Shown one piece after another: positions 33,817 through 43,101 of a stretch of DNA of 64,000 nucleotides. The position numbers and the translations under genes were made by a program. The stretch comes from Marinilactibacillus piezotolerans. GTDB lineage: Bacteria > Bacillota > Bacilli > Lactobacillales > Carnobacteriaceae_A. The stretch is taken from NCBI RefSeq assembly GCF_900169305.1, contig NZ_FWDP01000002.1, forward strand, positions 1 to 64,000, given 5' to 3'. The notes under the pieces are model-generated. The model saw only the letters and a list, made by a program, of their open reading frames with translations, did not search any database and was not told the DNA's origin. Within the stretch, counting starts at the first letter, position 1; each line of letters begins with the position of its first letter.

Positions 33817-35130
33817 TTAGTGTTGATATTCTTTTTGATATTCAGGAACGAACGTATTAAGTCCTTCACCTTTTAACGCTTCGTAAAAAAGCTCAGGATT
33901 AAAAGTGTGCCAAGGAATCGTCACTCCAGCATTTGCTCGTTTTGCTACTTTCAGCAAGTTTTCTTTTGTCGCATGTCCGCTGGCCCCTAATGAAATAAAC
34001 GTGATATTCAAAGCAGCCAGATAATCTTGCAGCTGGGCATATCCAGGATCAAATTCTCCTAGTGGTTCCCCATTGCTGTGCAAATAACAGCTTTGTTCAA
34101 ACTGCTCTAAGTAGTGCACATTTTTATAACTGTTTTGCAGCACATATTTTCCTGGCTGATCAGACAGCTCTTTTAAGGTAACCGCTTTTTCTGCATAGGC
34201 AGGAACTTCCGCTTTATCTTCCAGCGTTTCTTCCAGCAAGGTCCATTTTGCATCCGGATAAAACGTATGCAGAATATGCGCATAACTTGATTCCCAAACC
34301 ATCGTTCTTCCATGTTGTCGAATGATTTCATCAATCTTTTTCATTCGTTCTACGTTTCGGATATACGGATTATAGATAAACAGATCTTCCGTATTCATAG
34401 TGATCATATCTTCCAGTTCATTCACTAGCGTCTGCTCGTTTAAAGATTTGCGGGCAGTTTTTTCTTCTGCTTCTTTTTCGGGTTTGAAGCTGAAAGACGT
34501 TCCCTCAATCAGCAAGACATCTGCTCCCCAGTTATTCGCTTCTTTTGCCCATTGCAGAACGCGTTCAGGATGATCTCCGGAAAGTCTGAAGTCCCCTGAG
34601 TGAATCATTTTCAAAGTGGGTGTTTCAATAAAGAATGCACTACATCCTACTGTATCATGGTCACTATGTTTGGGCAATACTGTAATATCGCCTACTTCAA
34701 TGGAATTGCCGAAATCAAATGGAATCAGCTCGCATGAAACCGGCAGATCTTCTCCGATATGAACGAGTTCATTATATAGAATATATGCTTCTCGTGAAAG
34801 ATAAACTTTTGTTTCTTCAGGCAGCTGGCGAAGCCCACCCATGTGATCTAAGTGAAGATGAGATACGAATACGGCCGTTTCCAAATTCGAATCTTCTGAA
34901 GATGTAAGAGACAAAGTTTTGAAGTCCGTTGTATCATATAGTCCTTCGATAGCCGGCAGACTGCCTGACTGGATCAGTGTTTCGGTTTCTGAGATACCCT
35001 CTTGTTTTGCTGGAATTTGTCCTCCAACAGTTAAGCCAAAGTCACAAAGGACTCTGGCTTTGGCTGTGCGGATTTCGACAATATTCCCTCCGATGGTTTT
35101 TAATCCATTCCAAAATTGGTAAGTTGTCAT
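33817..35130 (-). CDS. Metallo-beta-lactamase-fold hydrolase (RNase J/phosphodiesterase-like)
   Basis: The 437-residue protein carries the MBL zinc motif VSHLHLDHMGGLR near residue 90, further ligands in KHSDHDTVGCSAF and IHSGDFRLSG, and a C-terminal ASGHATKENLLKVAK with IPWHTFNPE. This resembles the metallo-beta-lactamase/beta-CASP layout of RNase J relatives but lacks the RNase J C-terminal domain. It could hydrolyse a phosphodiester. It lies between the importer's binding-protein gene and the cytosolic nucleotidase gene, all in one direction. Its substrate is not known. Confidence 0.75.
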   Translation of the reverse strand: MTTYQFWNGLKTIGGNIVEIRTAKARVLCDFGLTVGGQIPAKQEGISETETLIQSGSLPAIEGLYDTTDFKTLSLTSSEDSNLETAVFVSHLHLDHMGGLRQLPEETKVYLSREAYILYNELVHIGEDLPVSCELIPFDFGNSIEVGDITVLPKHSDHDTVGCSAFFIETPTLKMIHSGDFRLSGDHPERVLQWAKEANNWGADVLLIEGTSFSFKPEKEAEEKTARKSLNEQTLVNELEDMITMNTEDLFIYNPYIRNVERMKKIDEIIRQHGRTMVWESSYAHILHTFYPDAKWTLLEETLEDKAEVPAYAEKAVTLKELSDQPGKYVLQNSYKNVHYLEQFEQSCYLHSNGEPLGEFDPGYAQLQDYLAALNITFISLGASGHATKENLLKVAKRANAGVTIPWHTFNPELFYEALKGEGLNTFVPEYQKEYQH

Positions 35131-35213
35131 ATAAGAAATCCTTTCTATAGCTCTTGATCAAAATATAGTCAAGAGATGTACTACTAACAAAACTTCCATA
35201 AATGAAGGTTTGC

Positions 35214-36554
35214 TTATTTATTTGATTCGATAATTGATTCAGTTTCAGCTTGCAGGTTTTCCAGAACAGTCTTAGGATCTGCATCGTTGACAGCCACTTC
35301 TTCCATTGCTGCAGTCAATGCGTTTCTGAATTCACCATATCCTTGGAATACAGGACTCGTCATACCATAGCTTAGCATTTCTGTGGGAGCTTTGTAACGA
35401 GGGTTTTCTTCCAGGAATGTCATATAAGTTTCATCTTCAAGCGCAGATTTGACGATTGGCACATATCCTGTTGCCATAGCCCATTGTGCAGTATTTTCTG
35501 GTTGTAACAGGAAGCTTAGGTATTCAACGAATCCAGCTTGTTCTTCTTCAGAAGCTGAGGAGAATAGTCCCAGATCGTTACCCGCGAATAGAGTTAATTC
35601 CGTATCATTGAATGTTGGGATAGCTGCAGTAGTCCAGTCAAGTGAGTTTTCTTCAGCTACTGGTTCAACGTGAGCTAATCCAGCTGATGAACCAATGTAT
35701 AATGCTGATTCTCCTCGTCCGAATGGTCCTGAGAAGTATCCATCTTCACCGGCAGTACGAGCATAGCCTTCATCAAACATAGTGTTGATAAAGTTTAATG
35801 CTTCAACACTTTCTGATGATCCGATATCTGTATCCAATGTTTCTTCAGAAATAAATTCTGCTCCGTTTTGACGAGCCATTGTTTCGTATTCCATTTCGTA
35901 GCCATTTTCGAATCCCATAGCTACACGGTCGTCGCCAGCTTCTACCATCATTTTACCTAACGCTTCGATATCTGCCCAAGAAGTTGGTACTTCAACGCCG
36001 TATTCGTCCAAGATTCCTTGGTTTACAAACATCAAACGTGTTGATTTAGAGAATGGCAGAGCGTATCTTGATCCTTCGAAGTTAGAAGAGTTTTTAAACC
36101 CTTCGTAGATATCTGCAAGTGTATCAGCGGAAAACCCGTTTGAAGTCAGAAAATCATCGTCAAGAGGAACAAGCAAGTCGTTAGTCGCTAATTCTGGAAC
36201 GTCCGTTGTTGTCAATTGAGCCATAGTCGGTAATTCTTTTGATACACCGGCTGCAGTGATCGCCTGGTTTAACTCATCGTATCCACCTTGGTTTTGTTCC
36301 ACTACTTCGTATTGGTCTTGAGATTCATTGAATTCTGTCGTCAATTCTTTAATCGCTTCTTGGTGAGGACCATTCATTGCGTGCCAGAAAGTAATCTCCA
36401 CTGGTTCAGCGTTAGCTGTTTCTGTAGATTCTGATGAAGAGTCTGCTGCTGCTGTATCTTCTTCTGCTGTCTCACCATTTCCACAAGCTGCCATAAGTAA
36501 TGATCCTGCTAAAATACCTGTACCTAGTTTTAACCGTTTTATTGAACCTTGCAT
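35214..36554 (-). CDS. Ugp-like ABC importer, extracellular substrate-binding lipoprotein
   Basis: The 446-residue family 1 solute-binding protein has a lipoprotein signal: basic start QGSIKRLKLG, hydrophobic core and lipobox LLMAAC, with the acylated Cys at residue 24. An acidic Glu/Asp/Ser linker follows, then the fold with ITFWHAMNGPHQEAIKEL, the PTMAQLTTTDVPEL segment and TSWADIEALGKMM. The FWH..NG start is that of UgpB-type proteins, which bind glycerol phosphate or its diesters, but sugar binding is also possible. It follows the permease gene after 102 bases. Confidence 0.85.
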   Translation of the reverse strand: MQGSIKRLKLGTGILAGSLLMAACGNGETAEEDTAAADSSSESTETANAEPVEITFWHAMNGPHQEAIKELTTEFNESQDQYEVVEQNQGGYDELNQAITAAGVSKELPTMAQLTTTDVPELATNDLLVPLDDDFLTSNGFSADTLADIYEGFKNSSNFEGSRYALPFSKSTRLMFVNQGILDEYGVEVPTSWADIEALGKMMVEAGDDRVAMGFENGYEMEYETMARQNGAEFISEETLDTDIGSSESVEALNFINTMFDEGYARTAGEDGYFSGPFGRGESALYIGSSAGLAHVEPVAEENSLDWTTAAIPTFNDTELTLFAGNDLGLFSSASEEEQAGFVEYLSFLLQPENTAQWAMATGYVPIVKSALEDETYMTFLEENPRYKAPTEMLSYGMTSPVFQGYGEFRNALTAAMEEVAVNDADPKTVLENLQAETESIIESNK

Positions 36555-36656
36555 GTTTAATCAATTCTCCTTTTGTTATAAGTTTGGTTTTTAAAATTGA
36601 AACCTGTTTATCAGTAGTCCGATCTTCAACTCGATATGGTTGGCGATCAGTGTATT

Positions 36657-37565
36657 CTAGCCTTTCAAACCACTCTTAGCTACACCCATGATGATGTAAC
36701 GCTGCAAGAATAGGTAAATCAAGATCATAGGAGCAATAACGATTGCGGAAGCAGCCATTAATAATTGATAATGGGTTCCTGCTTCTGTTGTAAATGCCAG
36801 CAATCCTACTGGTAATGGTCTAAGTGCCGTTTCATTGGTTACGATCAGCGGCCACATAAAAGCGTTCCAGCTTCCGATAATTTTAAGGATCGCTACAGCT
36901 ACGATTGCCGATTTCGATAGCGGAACCAGGATGGTCCATAAGAATCTGAAATCATTGCTTCCATCAACTTTTGCTGCATAATACAATTCATTCGGAATGG
37001 ATTCAAAATTCTGTTTCAGCATAAATACGGAGAAAACACTCGCCACATAAGGAATGATCATTGCAGCATATGTATTGATCAACCCCATATTTGAAATCGT
37101 CAGATAGTTGGGGATAATCAGTAACTCTCCCGGTACCATCATCGTGGCGATCAGAATTGTAAACAGCAAGTTTTTCCCATAAAACTTCAATTTTGCAAAA
37201 GCAAATGCTGCCAGAATTGTCGTCAATAATTCACCCAGCGTTGACAGTGCTGTAATCAGAACACTATTCAGAAAGTAGCGTCCAAATGGAGCGACTTCAA
37301 ACGCTTCGATAAAGTTTTCGATCCTGAATACCTGTGGAATCCATACCGGCGGCATAGCCACGGCTTCAGCGGGCGACTTCAAAGAAGTCGACACCATCCA
37401 TAAAAATGGAATCAGCATGGTGAAAGAACCCAGCCCAAGCAAAACATACGCTGCTACTCTTGTAGATATATTCTGTGAAGCACCTGAATCTAGGTCAGCT
37501 TTTTCTTTTTTCCGCTTTAAAATACTTGCTAATAGCGGCGTTGATTTTCTATTGATCTGTTCCAT
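36657..37565 (-). CDS. Ugp-like ABC importer permease, UgpE type
   Basis: The 302-residue membrane protein has an N-terminal cytosolic extension of about 30 residues and six helices. The MetI-like permease loop is ELYYAAKVDGSNDFRFLWTILVPLSKSAIV, with the EAA motif of carbohydrate-type permeases. It matches UgpE/MsmG proteins and pairs with the permease gene just upstream (17 bases away). It forms half of the membrane channel of the importer. Confidence 0.87.
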   Translation of the reverse strand: MEQINRKSTPLLASILKRKKEKADLDSGASQNISTRVAAYVLLGLGSFTMLIPFLWMVSTSLKSPAEAVAMPPVWIPQVFRIENFIEAFEVAPFGRYFLNSVLITALSTLGELLTTILAAFAFAKLKFYGKNLLFTILIATMMVPGELLIIPNYLTISNMGLINTYAAMIIPYVASVFSVFMLKQNFESIPNELYYAAKVDGSNDFRFLWTILVPLSKSAIVAVAILKIIGSWNAFMWPLIVTNETALRPLPVGLLAFTTEAGTHYQLLMAASAIVIAPMILIYLFLQRYIIMGVAKSGLKG

Positions 37566-37582
37566 ATTCGTCAGCTCCTTTC

Positions 37583-38473
37583 TTAATAGTGTACGAATTT
37601 CTTGTTGAATCCCATTTGAATAAGAGTAACCACTAAAATGATCAAAAATAAAACAATTCCTGCGGCTGCAGCTACAGCATATTGATTCTCCTGATAGAAT
37701 TTCTGGAAAATATAGTAGACAACCGTCATTGCTGAACCCGCTGGTCCTGGTCTGCTCTGGAAAAGCGCAAAGACTTCATCGAAAACTTTAAAGCTATTAA
37801 TAACGCCCATAACAGAAACCAAGAATATAGTTGGACCTAATAGCGGCACAGTAATATTTGTAAATCGTTGAAATCCTTTTGCCCCGTCAATTTTTGCTGC
37901 TGAGTAATAATTGGCGTCTATATTGTTCAATCCAACAAGGAACAGTATGATATTGAATCCTAATCCCTTCCAGACTGCCATAATGACGAGAGCCAGCATG
38001 GCATAATCTGGATCTTCCAGAAATTCAATAGGTGCCACCCCTAGCAGTCCTAACCCATAATTCAACAGACCGAAGCGGCTATGATATATCCAGCTCCAGA
38101 CGATGGAGATAGCGACAGTACTCGTTACGAATGGCAGAAAATAAATAGAGCGGAAAAAACTGGATAAGGCTTCGATTTTTGTCAACAGTACAGCAATGGT
38201 CAAAGAAATGACGATTGAGATGGGAACTACCCCTAAAACGAATATGAACGTATTTCGAATCGCCAGTATGAACTTCGGATCTTGTAAAATCTCGACAAAA
38301 TTACTGAATCCATATCCACCGACTTCTCCTGTGAAGATATTATAGTCCTGATATAAACTCATTAGAAACGACTGAACGATCGGATACAAGTTGAAGGTTC
38401 CTACAATCAGCAGCATCGGTGCGATATAAAACAGTGACTTTAGAGAGCTCTTCAAAGTCGGCTTTTCCATCAT
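37583..38473 (-). CDS. Ugp-like ABC importer permease, UgpA type
   Basis: The 296-residue permease has six helices and the EAA-type loop NYYSAAKIDGAKGFQRFTNITVPLLGPTIF. The start KPTLKSSLKSLFYIAPMLLIVGTFNLYPI is typical of UgpA/MsmF proteins. It overlaps the ATPase gene by 4 bases (ATGA), so translation is coupled, and it pairs with the UgpE-type permease downstream. Confidence 0.87.
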   Translation of the reverse strand: MMEKPTLKSSLKSLFYIAPMLLIVGTFNLYPIVQSFLMSLYQDYNIFTGEVGGYGFSNFVEILQDPKFILAIRNTFIFVLGVVPISIVISLTIAVLLTKIEALSSFFRSIYFLPFVTSTVAISIVWSWIYHSRFGLLNYGLGLLGVAPIEFLEDPDYAMLALVIMAVWKGLGFNIILFLVGLNNIDANYYSAAKIDGAKGFQRFTNITVPLLGPTIFLVSVMGVINSFKVFDEVFALFQSRPGPAGSAMTVVYYIFQKFYQENQYAVAAAAGIVLFLIILVVTLIQMGFNKKFVHY

Positions 38474-39534
38474 GCCAATGCCACCGCCTCAAATTCAACG
38501 GTTTCTCCATTCTGGTCGAACAGATGGATATCTTTCATTTGTGCTGTCAGATATATATCTGTTTCCTCTTGAGGAATCACTCCCAGATCGGTCGCCACAA
38601 CTTCTTGATACTGGTTTTTAATATGAACGGTAACGTCTTTTCCGACACGAGCAACGTGGCTGACCGTGCCTTCAAATAAGGCTTCGTTCTGATTTGTGGT
38701 TGTAACCAGGTCTTCTGCACGCAATCCAATCATAGTGACAGTACGTTTTGTGTTTTCTGGAAGCGCTAGTCGATCCAAAACTTCCGGATGTGCAACTGTG
38801 TCGATTGTGTTGATGACTGGTGTTCCCAAAAACTGAGCTACAAATCGATTCTTAGGCTTTCTGTATAAAGTGATTGGATCACTGTTTTGCTGGATTGCTC
38901 CTTCGTTCAGAACCATTACTTCATCCGAAATACTGAGAGCTTCTTCTTGGTCGTGAGTAACGAAAACCGTTGTAACACCTGTTTCCTGCTGGATACGATG
39001 AATCTCTTCACGCATTTCAATTCTCAATCTAGCGTCCAAGTTAGAAAGAGGTTCGTCCATTAAAAGGATAGACGGTTCTTTCGCTAATGCTCTTGCGATC
39101 GCTACACGCTGCTGCTGCCCGCCTGATAACTGCTTCGGCTTTTTGTCAACATGATCTTCGATCTGTACAAGTGTTGCTAGTTCCATCGCGCGTTCACGGC
39201 GCTGCTTCTTAGGTACTTTTTCCATTTTCAGTGGGAACATAATATTTTCTAAAACTGAAAGATGCGGATATAATGCATAATTCTGGAACACCATCCCTAC
39301 CTTACGTTTAACAGCATCTTGCTTCGTGACTTCTTTATCTCCAAAGTAAATCTGACCGTTCGATGGGAAAGTCAATCCTGAAATCAACATTAAAGTCGTT
39401 GATTTCCCGCAGCCGCTGGGACCGAGAATAGAAACCAATTTACCTTCTGGTATCGTGAAATTGATATTCTGCAATACGGCTTTATCTCCGTATGCCATCG
39501 TGACATCATTAAAACGAACTTGCATCGTGTTCAC
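38470..39534 (-). CDS. Ugp/Msm-type ABC importer ATPase
   Basis: The 354-residue ATP-binding subunit has Walker A GPSGCGKST (about residue 37), Q-loop QNYALYPHLSV, signature LSGGQQQRVAIARAL, Walker B ILLMDEPLSNLDARLR and switch His in VFVTHDQEE. Its C-terminal TOBE-type domain (from about 235) is that of UgpC/MalK/MsmK ATPases. Having a dedicated ATPase first in the operon means the system does not rely on a shared MsmK. A TTGACA promoter lies about 110 bases upstream. Confidence 0.9.
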   Translation of the reverse strand: MNTMQVRFNDVTMAYGDKAVLQNINFTIPEGKLVSILGPSGCGKSTTLMLISGLTFPSNGQIYFGDKEVTKQDAVKRKVGMVFQNYALYPHLSVLENIMFPLKMEKVPKKQRRERAMELATLVQIEDHVDKKPKQLSGGQQQRVAIARALAKEPSILLMDEPLSNLDARLRIEMREEIHRIQQETGVTTVFVTHDQEEALSISDEVMVLNEGAIQQNSDPITLYRKPKNRFVAQFLGTPVINTIDTVAHPEVLDRLALPENTKRTVTMIGLRAEDLVTTTNQNEALFEGTVSHVARVGKDVTVHIKNQYQEVVATDLGVIPQEETDIYLTAQMKDIHLFDQNGETVEFEAVALA

Positions 39535-39836
39535 TCCTTTATTGATTCAAAACTGCTCTGTAAGCAGTACTAAAGCGTATCATTTTTATCTTCTTGCAGT
39601 CTATCATAGGTTTGTTAATGAGTTGTAAATGTAGTGTATGTATCTTGTCAAGATTCAACCTTTGTCTATACTGTTTTTTTATGATAGTATAGTTTGTTTG
39701 TCCTCTAATCATTAGAATAGAAATCGGTTACTGCTGTTATACTTTTTTGTCTTCTGTAAGGAGAAACGACAGCTTGCTTTTATGAGAATTTTATAAGACA
39801 ATATACAATAAGATTTAGAAATGAAGGAGAAAATGA
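39535..39836. promoter_or_regulatory. Divergent control region between the importer operon and the M20 gene
   Basis: On the minus strand TTGACA (39646-39651), an 18-base spacer and TACAAC (39622-39627) form a likely importer promoter. An inverted repeat CTATACT (39666-39672) / AGTATAG (39686-39692) lies upstream of it and could be an operator or back-to-back -10 boxes. The right end holds the GAAGGAG ribosome binding site of the M20 gene. No small gene is visible. Confidence 0.45.
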
Positions 39837-41018
39837 ATGAATCAGAAGATAAAAGATAAAATCAGCACAATGGAAGCGACACTAATCGATTTTCGCAGAA
39901 CATTGCATCAGCATCCGGAAATTGCATTTGAAGAAATCGAAACGACTAATCGGATCGCAGAGAAACTTGAGGAACTGTCGATTCCTTATAAGCGGATGGA
40001 TCCGACAGGCATACTTGCAGAGATCAATGGTGAACAAGATGGCAAAACCATTCTGCTTAGAGCGGATATTGATGCTCTGCCCGTCACTGAGTTGAATGAT
40101 CATTTAGACTATCGTTCTCAGGTAAAAGATAAAATGCACGCATGCGGCCACGATGCTCACACAGCTATGCTGATGACTGCTGCTGCTGCTTTAAATGAAA
40201 TCAAAGCGGAGATTAAAGGAACCGTCCGCTTACTGTTCCAGCCTGCTGAAGAAGTTGCTGAAGGTGCACGCAAAATGATCGAACAAGGAGTTATCGAAGG
40301 TGTGGACAACGTTTTCGGTATCCATATCTGGTCAGAACTGGAATCTGGCAAGGTCTCCTGTCCTCCCGGTCCTTCATTTGCTGCTGCAGATATGCTGACT
40401 GTTCGCTTCAAAGGTAAAGGCGGACACGCCGCTATGCCCCATCAGACTGTTGACGCTGCAGTAATGGCATCACAATTTGTGTCGACCCTGCAGACAATTG
40501 TTTCCAGAGAAATCGACCCTTTGCATTCTGCTGTTGTGACCATTGGGAAAATGGAAGTCGGCAGCCGCTTTAATGTTATTGCAGAGAATGCTTTACTAGA
40601 GGGAACGATAAGAACGTTTGATGCAGTTACAAGAGACAAGATTGAATCTTCTATTGCTCAATATGCAGAACATATTGCCTTATTGTATGGCGGAACGGTT
40701 GAGGTTGATTATGAACGCAAAACAGAACCGGTCGTCAATGAAACACATTCAGCTAAGCTTGTCCAAAGTGTTGCTGCTGAGGCATTCGGAGAATCTGCCT
40801 TGCAAGAAGAACCGCCTACCATGGGAGCAGAAGATTTTGGGTATTATATGGCTGAAGCAACAGGTGCATTTGCACTGGTTGGTTCAGGAAATGAGACGAA
40901 AGATACTTGCTGGGCACATCACCACGGCCGCTTTAATGTAGACGAAGCAGCCTTGAAAGTCGGCGCAGAGCTTTATGCGCAGTATGCATTAGCTTATTTG
41001 GATCAAAGTGAGTTTTAA
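39837..41018 (+). CDS. M20-family amidohydrolase (N-acyl-amino acid or hippurate hydrolase type)
   Basis: The 393-residue metalloenzyme has the M20D features FRRTLHQHPEIAFEE, LLRADIDALPV, KMHACGHDAHTAML (metal-binding Cys and His), LLFQPAEEVAEGA, and the C-terminal PTMGAEDFGYYM with WAHHHGRFNVDE. Such enzymes remove acyl groups from amino acids, indole-3-acetyl conjugates or diaminopimelate precursors. No lysine-pathway gene is nearby, so a general N-acyl-amino acid hydrolase is more likely than DapE-like N-acetyldiaminopimelate deacetylase. It is a single gene with its own terminator. Confidence 0.87.
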   Translation: MNQKIKDKISTMEATLIDFRRTLHQHPEIAFEEIETTNRIAEKLEELSIPYKRMDPTGILAEINGEQDGKTILLRADIDALPVTELNDHLDYRSQVKDKMHACGHDAHTAMLMTAAAALNEIKAEIKGTVRLLFQPAEEVAEGARKMIEQGVIEGVDNVFGIHIWSELESGKVSCPPGPSFAAADMLTVRFKGKGGHAAMPHQTVDAAVMASQFVSTLQTIVSREIDPLHSAVVTIGKMEVGSRFNVIAENALLEGTIRTFDAVTRDKIESSIAQYAEHIALLYGGTVEVDYERKTEPVVNETHSAKLVQSVAAEAFGESALQEEPPTMGAEDFGYYMAEATGAFALVGSGNETKDTCWAHHHGRFNVDEAALKVGAELYAQYALAYLDQSEF

Positions 41019-41042
41019 GCTTCTGCTTTTCTTTTAAATAAC

Positions 41043-41098
41043 AAAAATCCTCTTATCTCATGACCAGCAGATTCGCTGGGCAGGATAAGAGGATTTTT
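41043..41098. terminator. Bidirectional terminator
   Basis: AAAAATCCTCTTATC and GATAAGAGGATTTTT arms lie between the convergent M20 and CPBP genes. Confidence 0.85.
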
Positions 41099-41106
41099 AC
41101 TTATTT

Positions 41107-41892
41107 TTATAATCCAATCAAGATTAGACAAAGTCGCATTAATAGAAACACGATTTGTGAAAACATGTGAGCTAATATAGCGGCTTCTAAATGATGTTTA
41201 TAGTAAATCCAGCCGAAAATGATACTGCCTAGACCGTTCATGACAAATAATCTGACCCACAGCACTGTACTCATTTCAAATACTGAGATATTCCCTACTG
41301 TGAAGATAATCGCAGAAAAAAGGATACTGAATAGATACACGTATCGGTTGAGTTTCTGACCGCCTAAACTGAATACATAGACAATGATCGTCATCAAACC
41401 GAATCTAAGCAGAATTTCTTGTGTGATTCCGCCATATAGAATACTAGATAAGATTTGCTCCCATCCAGGTACCATCAATGCTCCTTGAAATGCTTCTGGC
41501 AGCCATGGCCGGAACACAATATCAAATCCTCCGGTCACAAGACCGACTACTGCTCCGCCGATTAATACTGTGCTGAGAATAGATCTGATATGAAGAGAAG
41601 ACTGCTCGTAAATAACGGATCTTAGTCTGACTTTTTCTGCATTAAAGTGACCAATCAGCAGAGCACCTGTAATGATCGTCAAAGGCTGAAGCAAACTTAG
41701 TCCAGCAATCTGCCAAGTCTCATATCCTTCCAATCCTTCTGTCGTAGTGGCTACAGCTGTATTGTATACAACGGGATATAAACTTGCTAAACTGATCAAA
41801 ATCAGTCCGAAGTAAATCCAAAACCCTTTCCACTTGCTCTTCTTTTTTACCTCAGTCTGCTTTAATGAACTTTCTTTTCTTTCTGCCGGCAC
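41107..41892 (-). CDS. CPBP-type intramembrane protease-like protein with altered motif
   Basis: The protein has seven or eight membrane helices. The segment YGGITQEILLRFGLMTII corresponds to the EExxxR motif of CAAX-type (Abi) proteases but has Gln-Glu in place of Glu-Glu, and HLEAAILAHMFSQIVF gives the conserved His of the later motif. It may be active, as one Glu remains, or may have lost activity. A GTG start at 41890-41892 is preferred: AGAGGAG then lies 6 bases away, while an upstream TTG overlaps that site. Substrate and role are unknown. Confidence 0.7.
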   Translation of the reverse strand: MPAERKESSLKQTEVKKKSKWKGFWIYFGLILISLASLYPVVYNTAVATTTEGLEGYETWQIAGLSLLQPLTIITGALLIGHFNAEKVRLRSVIYEQSSLHIRSILSTVLIGGAVVGLVTGGFDIVFRPWLPEAFQGALMVPGWEQILSSILYGGITQEILLRFGLMTIIVYVFSLGGQKLNRYVYLFSILFSAIIFTVGNISVFEMSTVLWVRLFVMNGLGSIIFGWIYYKHHLEAAILAHMFSQIVFLLMRLCLILIGL

Positions 41893-41935
41893 CGGCAAGC
41901 TCCTCTCTGGTAGAGTATTTCGTACTGAACACTTT

Positions 41936-42862
41936 TTATTTCACTTTTAAAATTTGTTCTTTTGCGTGCACAAATTCCGTAATCAGTGCATTAGTCGGTG
42001 CTTCAAACCCATATTCATTTGCCAATCTGGCAACTGCACCATTGATATAGTCAATTTCAGTTAAGCGGTGGTGCTGAATTAAATCTTGGTGCATGGATGG
42101 ATAGTGATGACCAAGCTCTTTTCCAGCTGAAACGATATACTCGACAGTTTCTTCAAAGTCCAGTTCAACGTCTTGCTCTTTAGCCACTTCAACAAATTCT
42201 TTCACGATTCTTTCGACAATGGATACCGCCTGTTCTGTCTCAAACATCTCACCCAGTGTTGAGTCCAGTAATGAACAGGTCGCATTTAAAGCTCCATTTA
42301 CACACGCTTTTCTCCAGATAGAAAATTTAACATTTTCACTGTAGATTCCGTTAAGCCCTGCATCTTTCAACACTGCAACAATTTCTTTTGCTTTTTCTTC
42401 TCCTCCAGGAATGAAGTTTTGGATTTCTGTTGATCCAGTGCCTTCTAATTCGATTTGACCAGGTCCATTAAGCCCTGCTGTCCAGATCGTTACGCCGATC
42501 AGCATATTTTCTAGTGGAACATATTCTTTCATAACCGTCTCATGACCAATACCGTTCAATAGGCAGACGACTTGAGTCTGTTCTCCAATGATTGGTTGAA
42601 TGTCTTCAAGCATATCACCTAAAAACATCGCTTTTGTAAACATAAAGATTACATCTACCTGATCTTTAACTTCATTTGGATAATAAATAGGGATATGTGC
42701 AGTTTGTTCTGTACCATTATATTGAACTTGTAATCCATTCTCTCGAATAGCCTGAATATGTGCATCCCATTTATCAATCAAAATGACATCATTGCCCGCT
42801 TGGTGCAGCATAAATCCAAACCGGCTGCCCATCGCTCCACTTCCTGCAATTGCAATTTTCAT
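41936..42862 (-). CDS. 2-Dehydropantoate 2-reductase family protein
   Basis: The 308-residue NADP-binding protein starts with KIAIAGSGAMGSRFGFMLHQAG. It has MFTKAMFLGDML and LLNGIGHETVMKEY in the cofactor domain and the ApbA C-terminal domain with WRKACVNGALNATCSLLD, HYPSMHQDL, and EIDYINGAVARLANEYGFEAPTN, in which catalytic Lys and Glu positions are conserved. PanE reduces ketopantoate to pantoate for coenzyme A. No other pantothenate gene is nearby, and LAB often have several PanE paralogues that reduce other branched 2-oxoacids, so the substrate is uncertain. Confidence 0.83.
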   Translation of the reverse strand: MKIAIAGSGAMGSRFGFMLHQAGNDVILIDKWDAHIQAIRENGLQVQYNGTEQTAHIPIYYPNEVKDQVDVIFMFTKAMFLGDMLEDIQPIIGEQTQVVCLLNGIGHETVMKEYVPLENMLIGVTIWTAGLNGPGQIELEGTGSTEIQNFIPGGEEKAKEIVAVLKDAGLNGIYSENVKFSIWRKACVNGALNATCSLLDSTLGEMFETEQAVSIVERIVKEFVEVAKEQDVELDFEETVEYIVSAGKELGHHYPSMHQDLIQHHRLTEIDYINGAVARLANEYGFEAPTNALITEFVHAKEQILKVK

Positions 42863-43041
42863 TTTTTCTCACTCCTAATTTAACTTGAAAAAATCTACTT
42901 TCTTATTATACCATAGCCGTCATACCGCAGAGGTCCAGGTTTGATAAGTTAAGCAGATCTTCCAAATTCGTTTATTCATTTTGTTGTTAAAAAAAACAAT
43001 TAGGATAAGCTGACCACGGAAAGAAAACTTTATAAGTAAAA

Positions 43042-43082
43042 AGTCTCCAAAGTCAGTATAAATTGACCTGACTTTGGAGACT
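43042..43082. terminator. Terminator of the TspO-like gene
   Basis: A perfect 15-base-pair repeat AGTCTCCAAAGTCAG with its complement and an 11-base loop lies 20 bases past the stop. Confidence 0.8.
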
Positions 43083-43101
43083 CCTGAATCATCCATTATT
43101 G

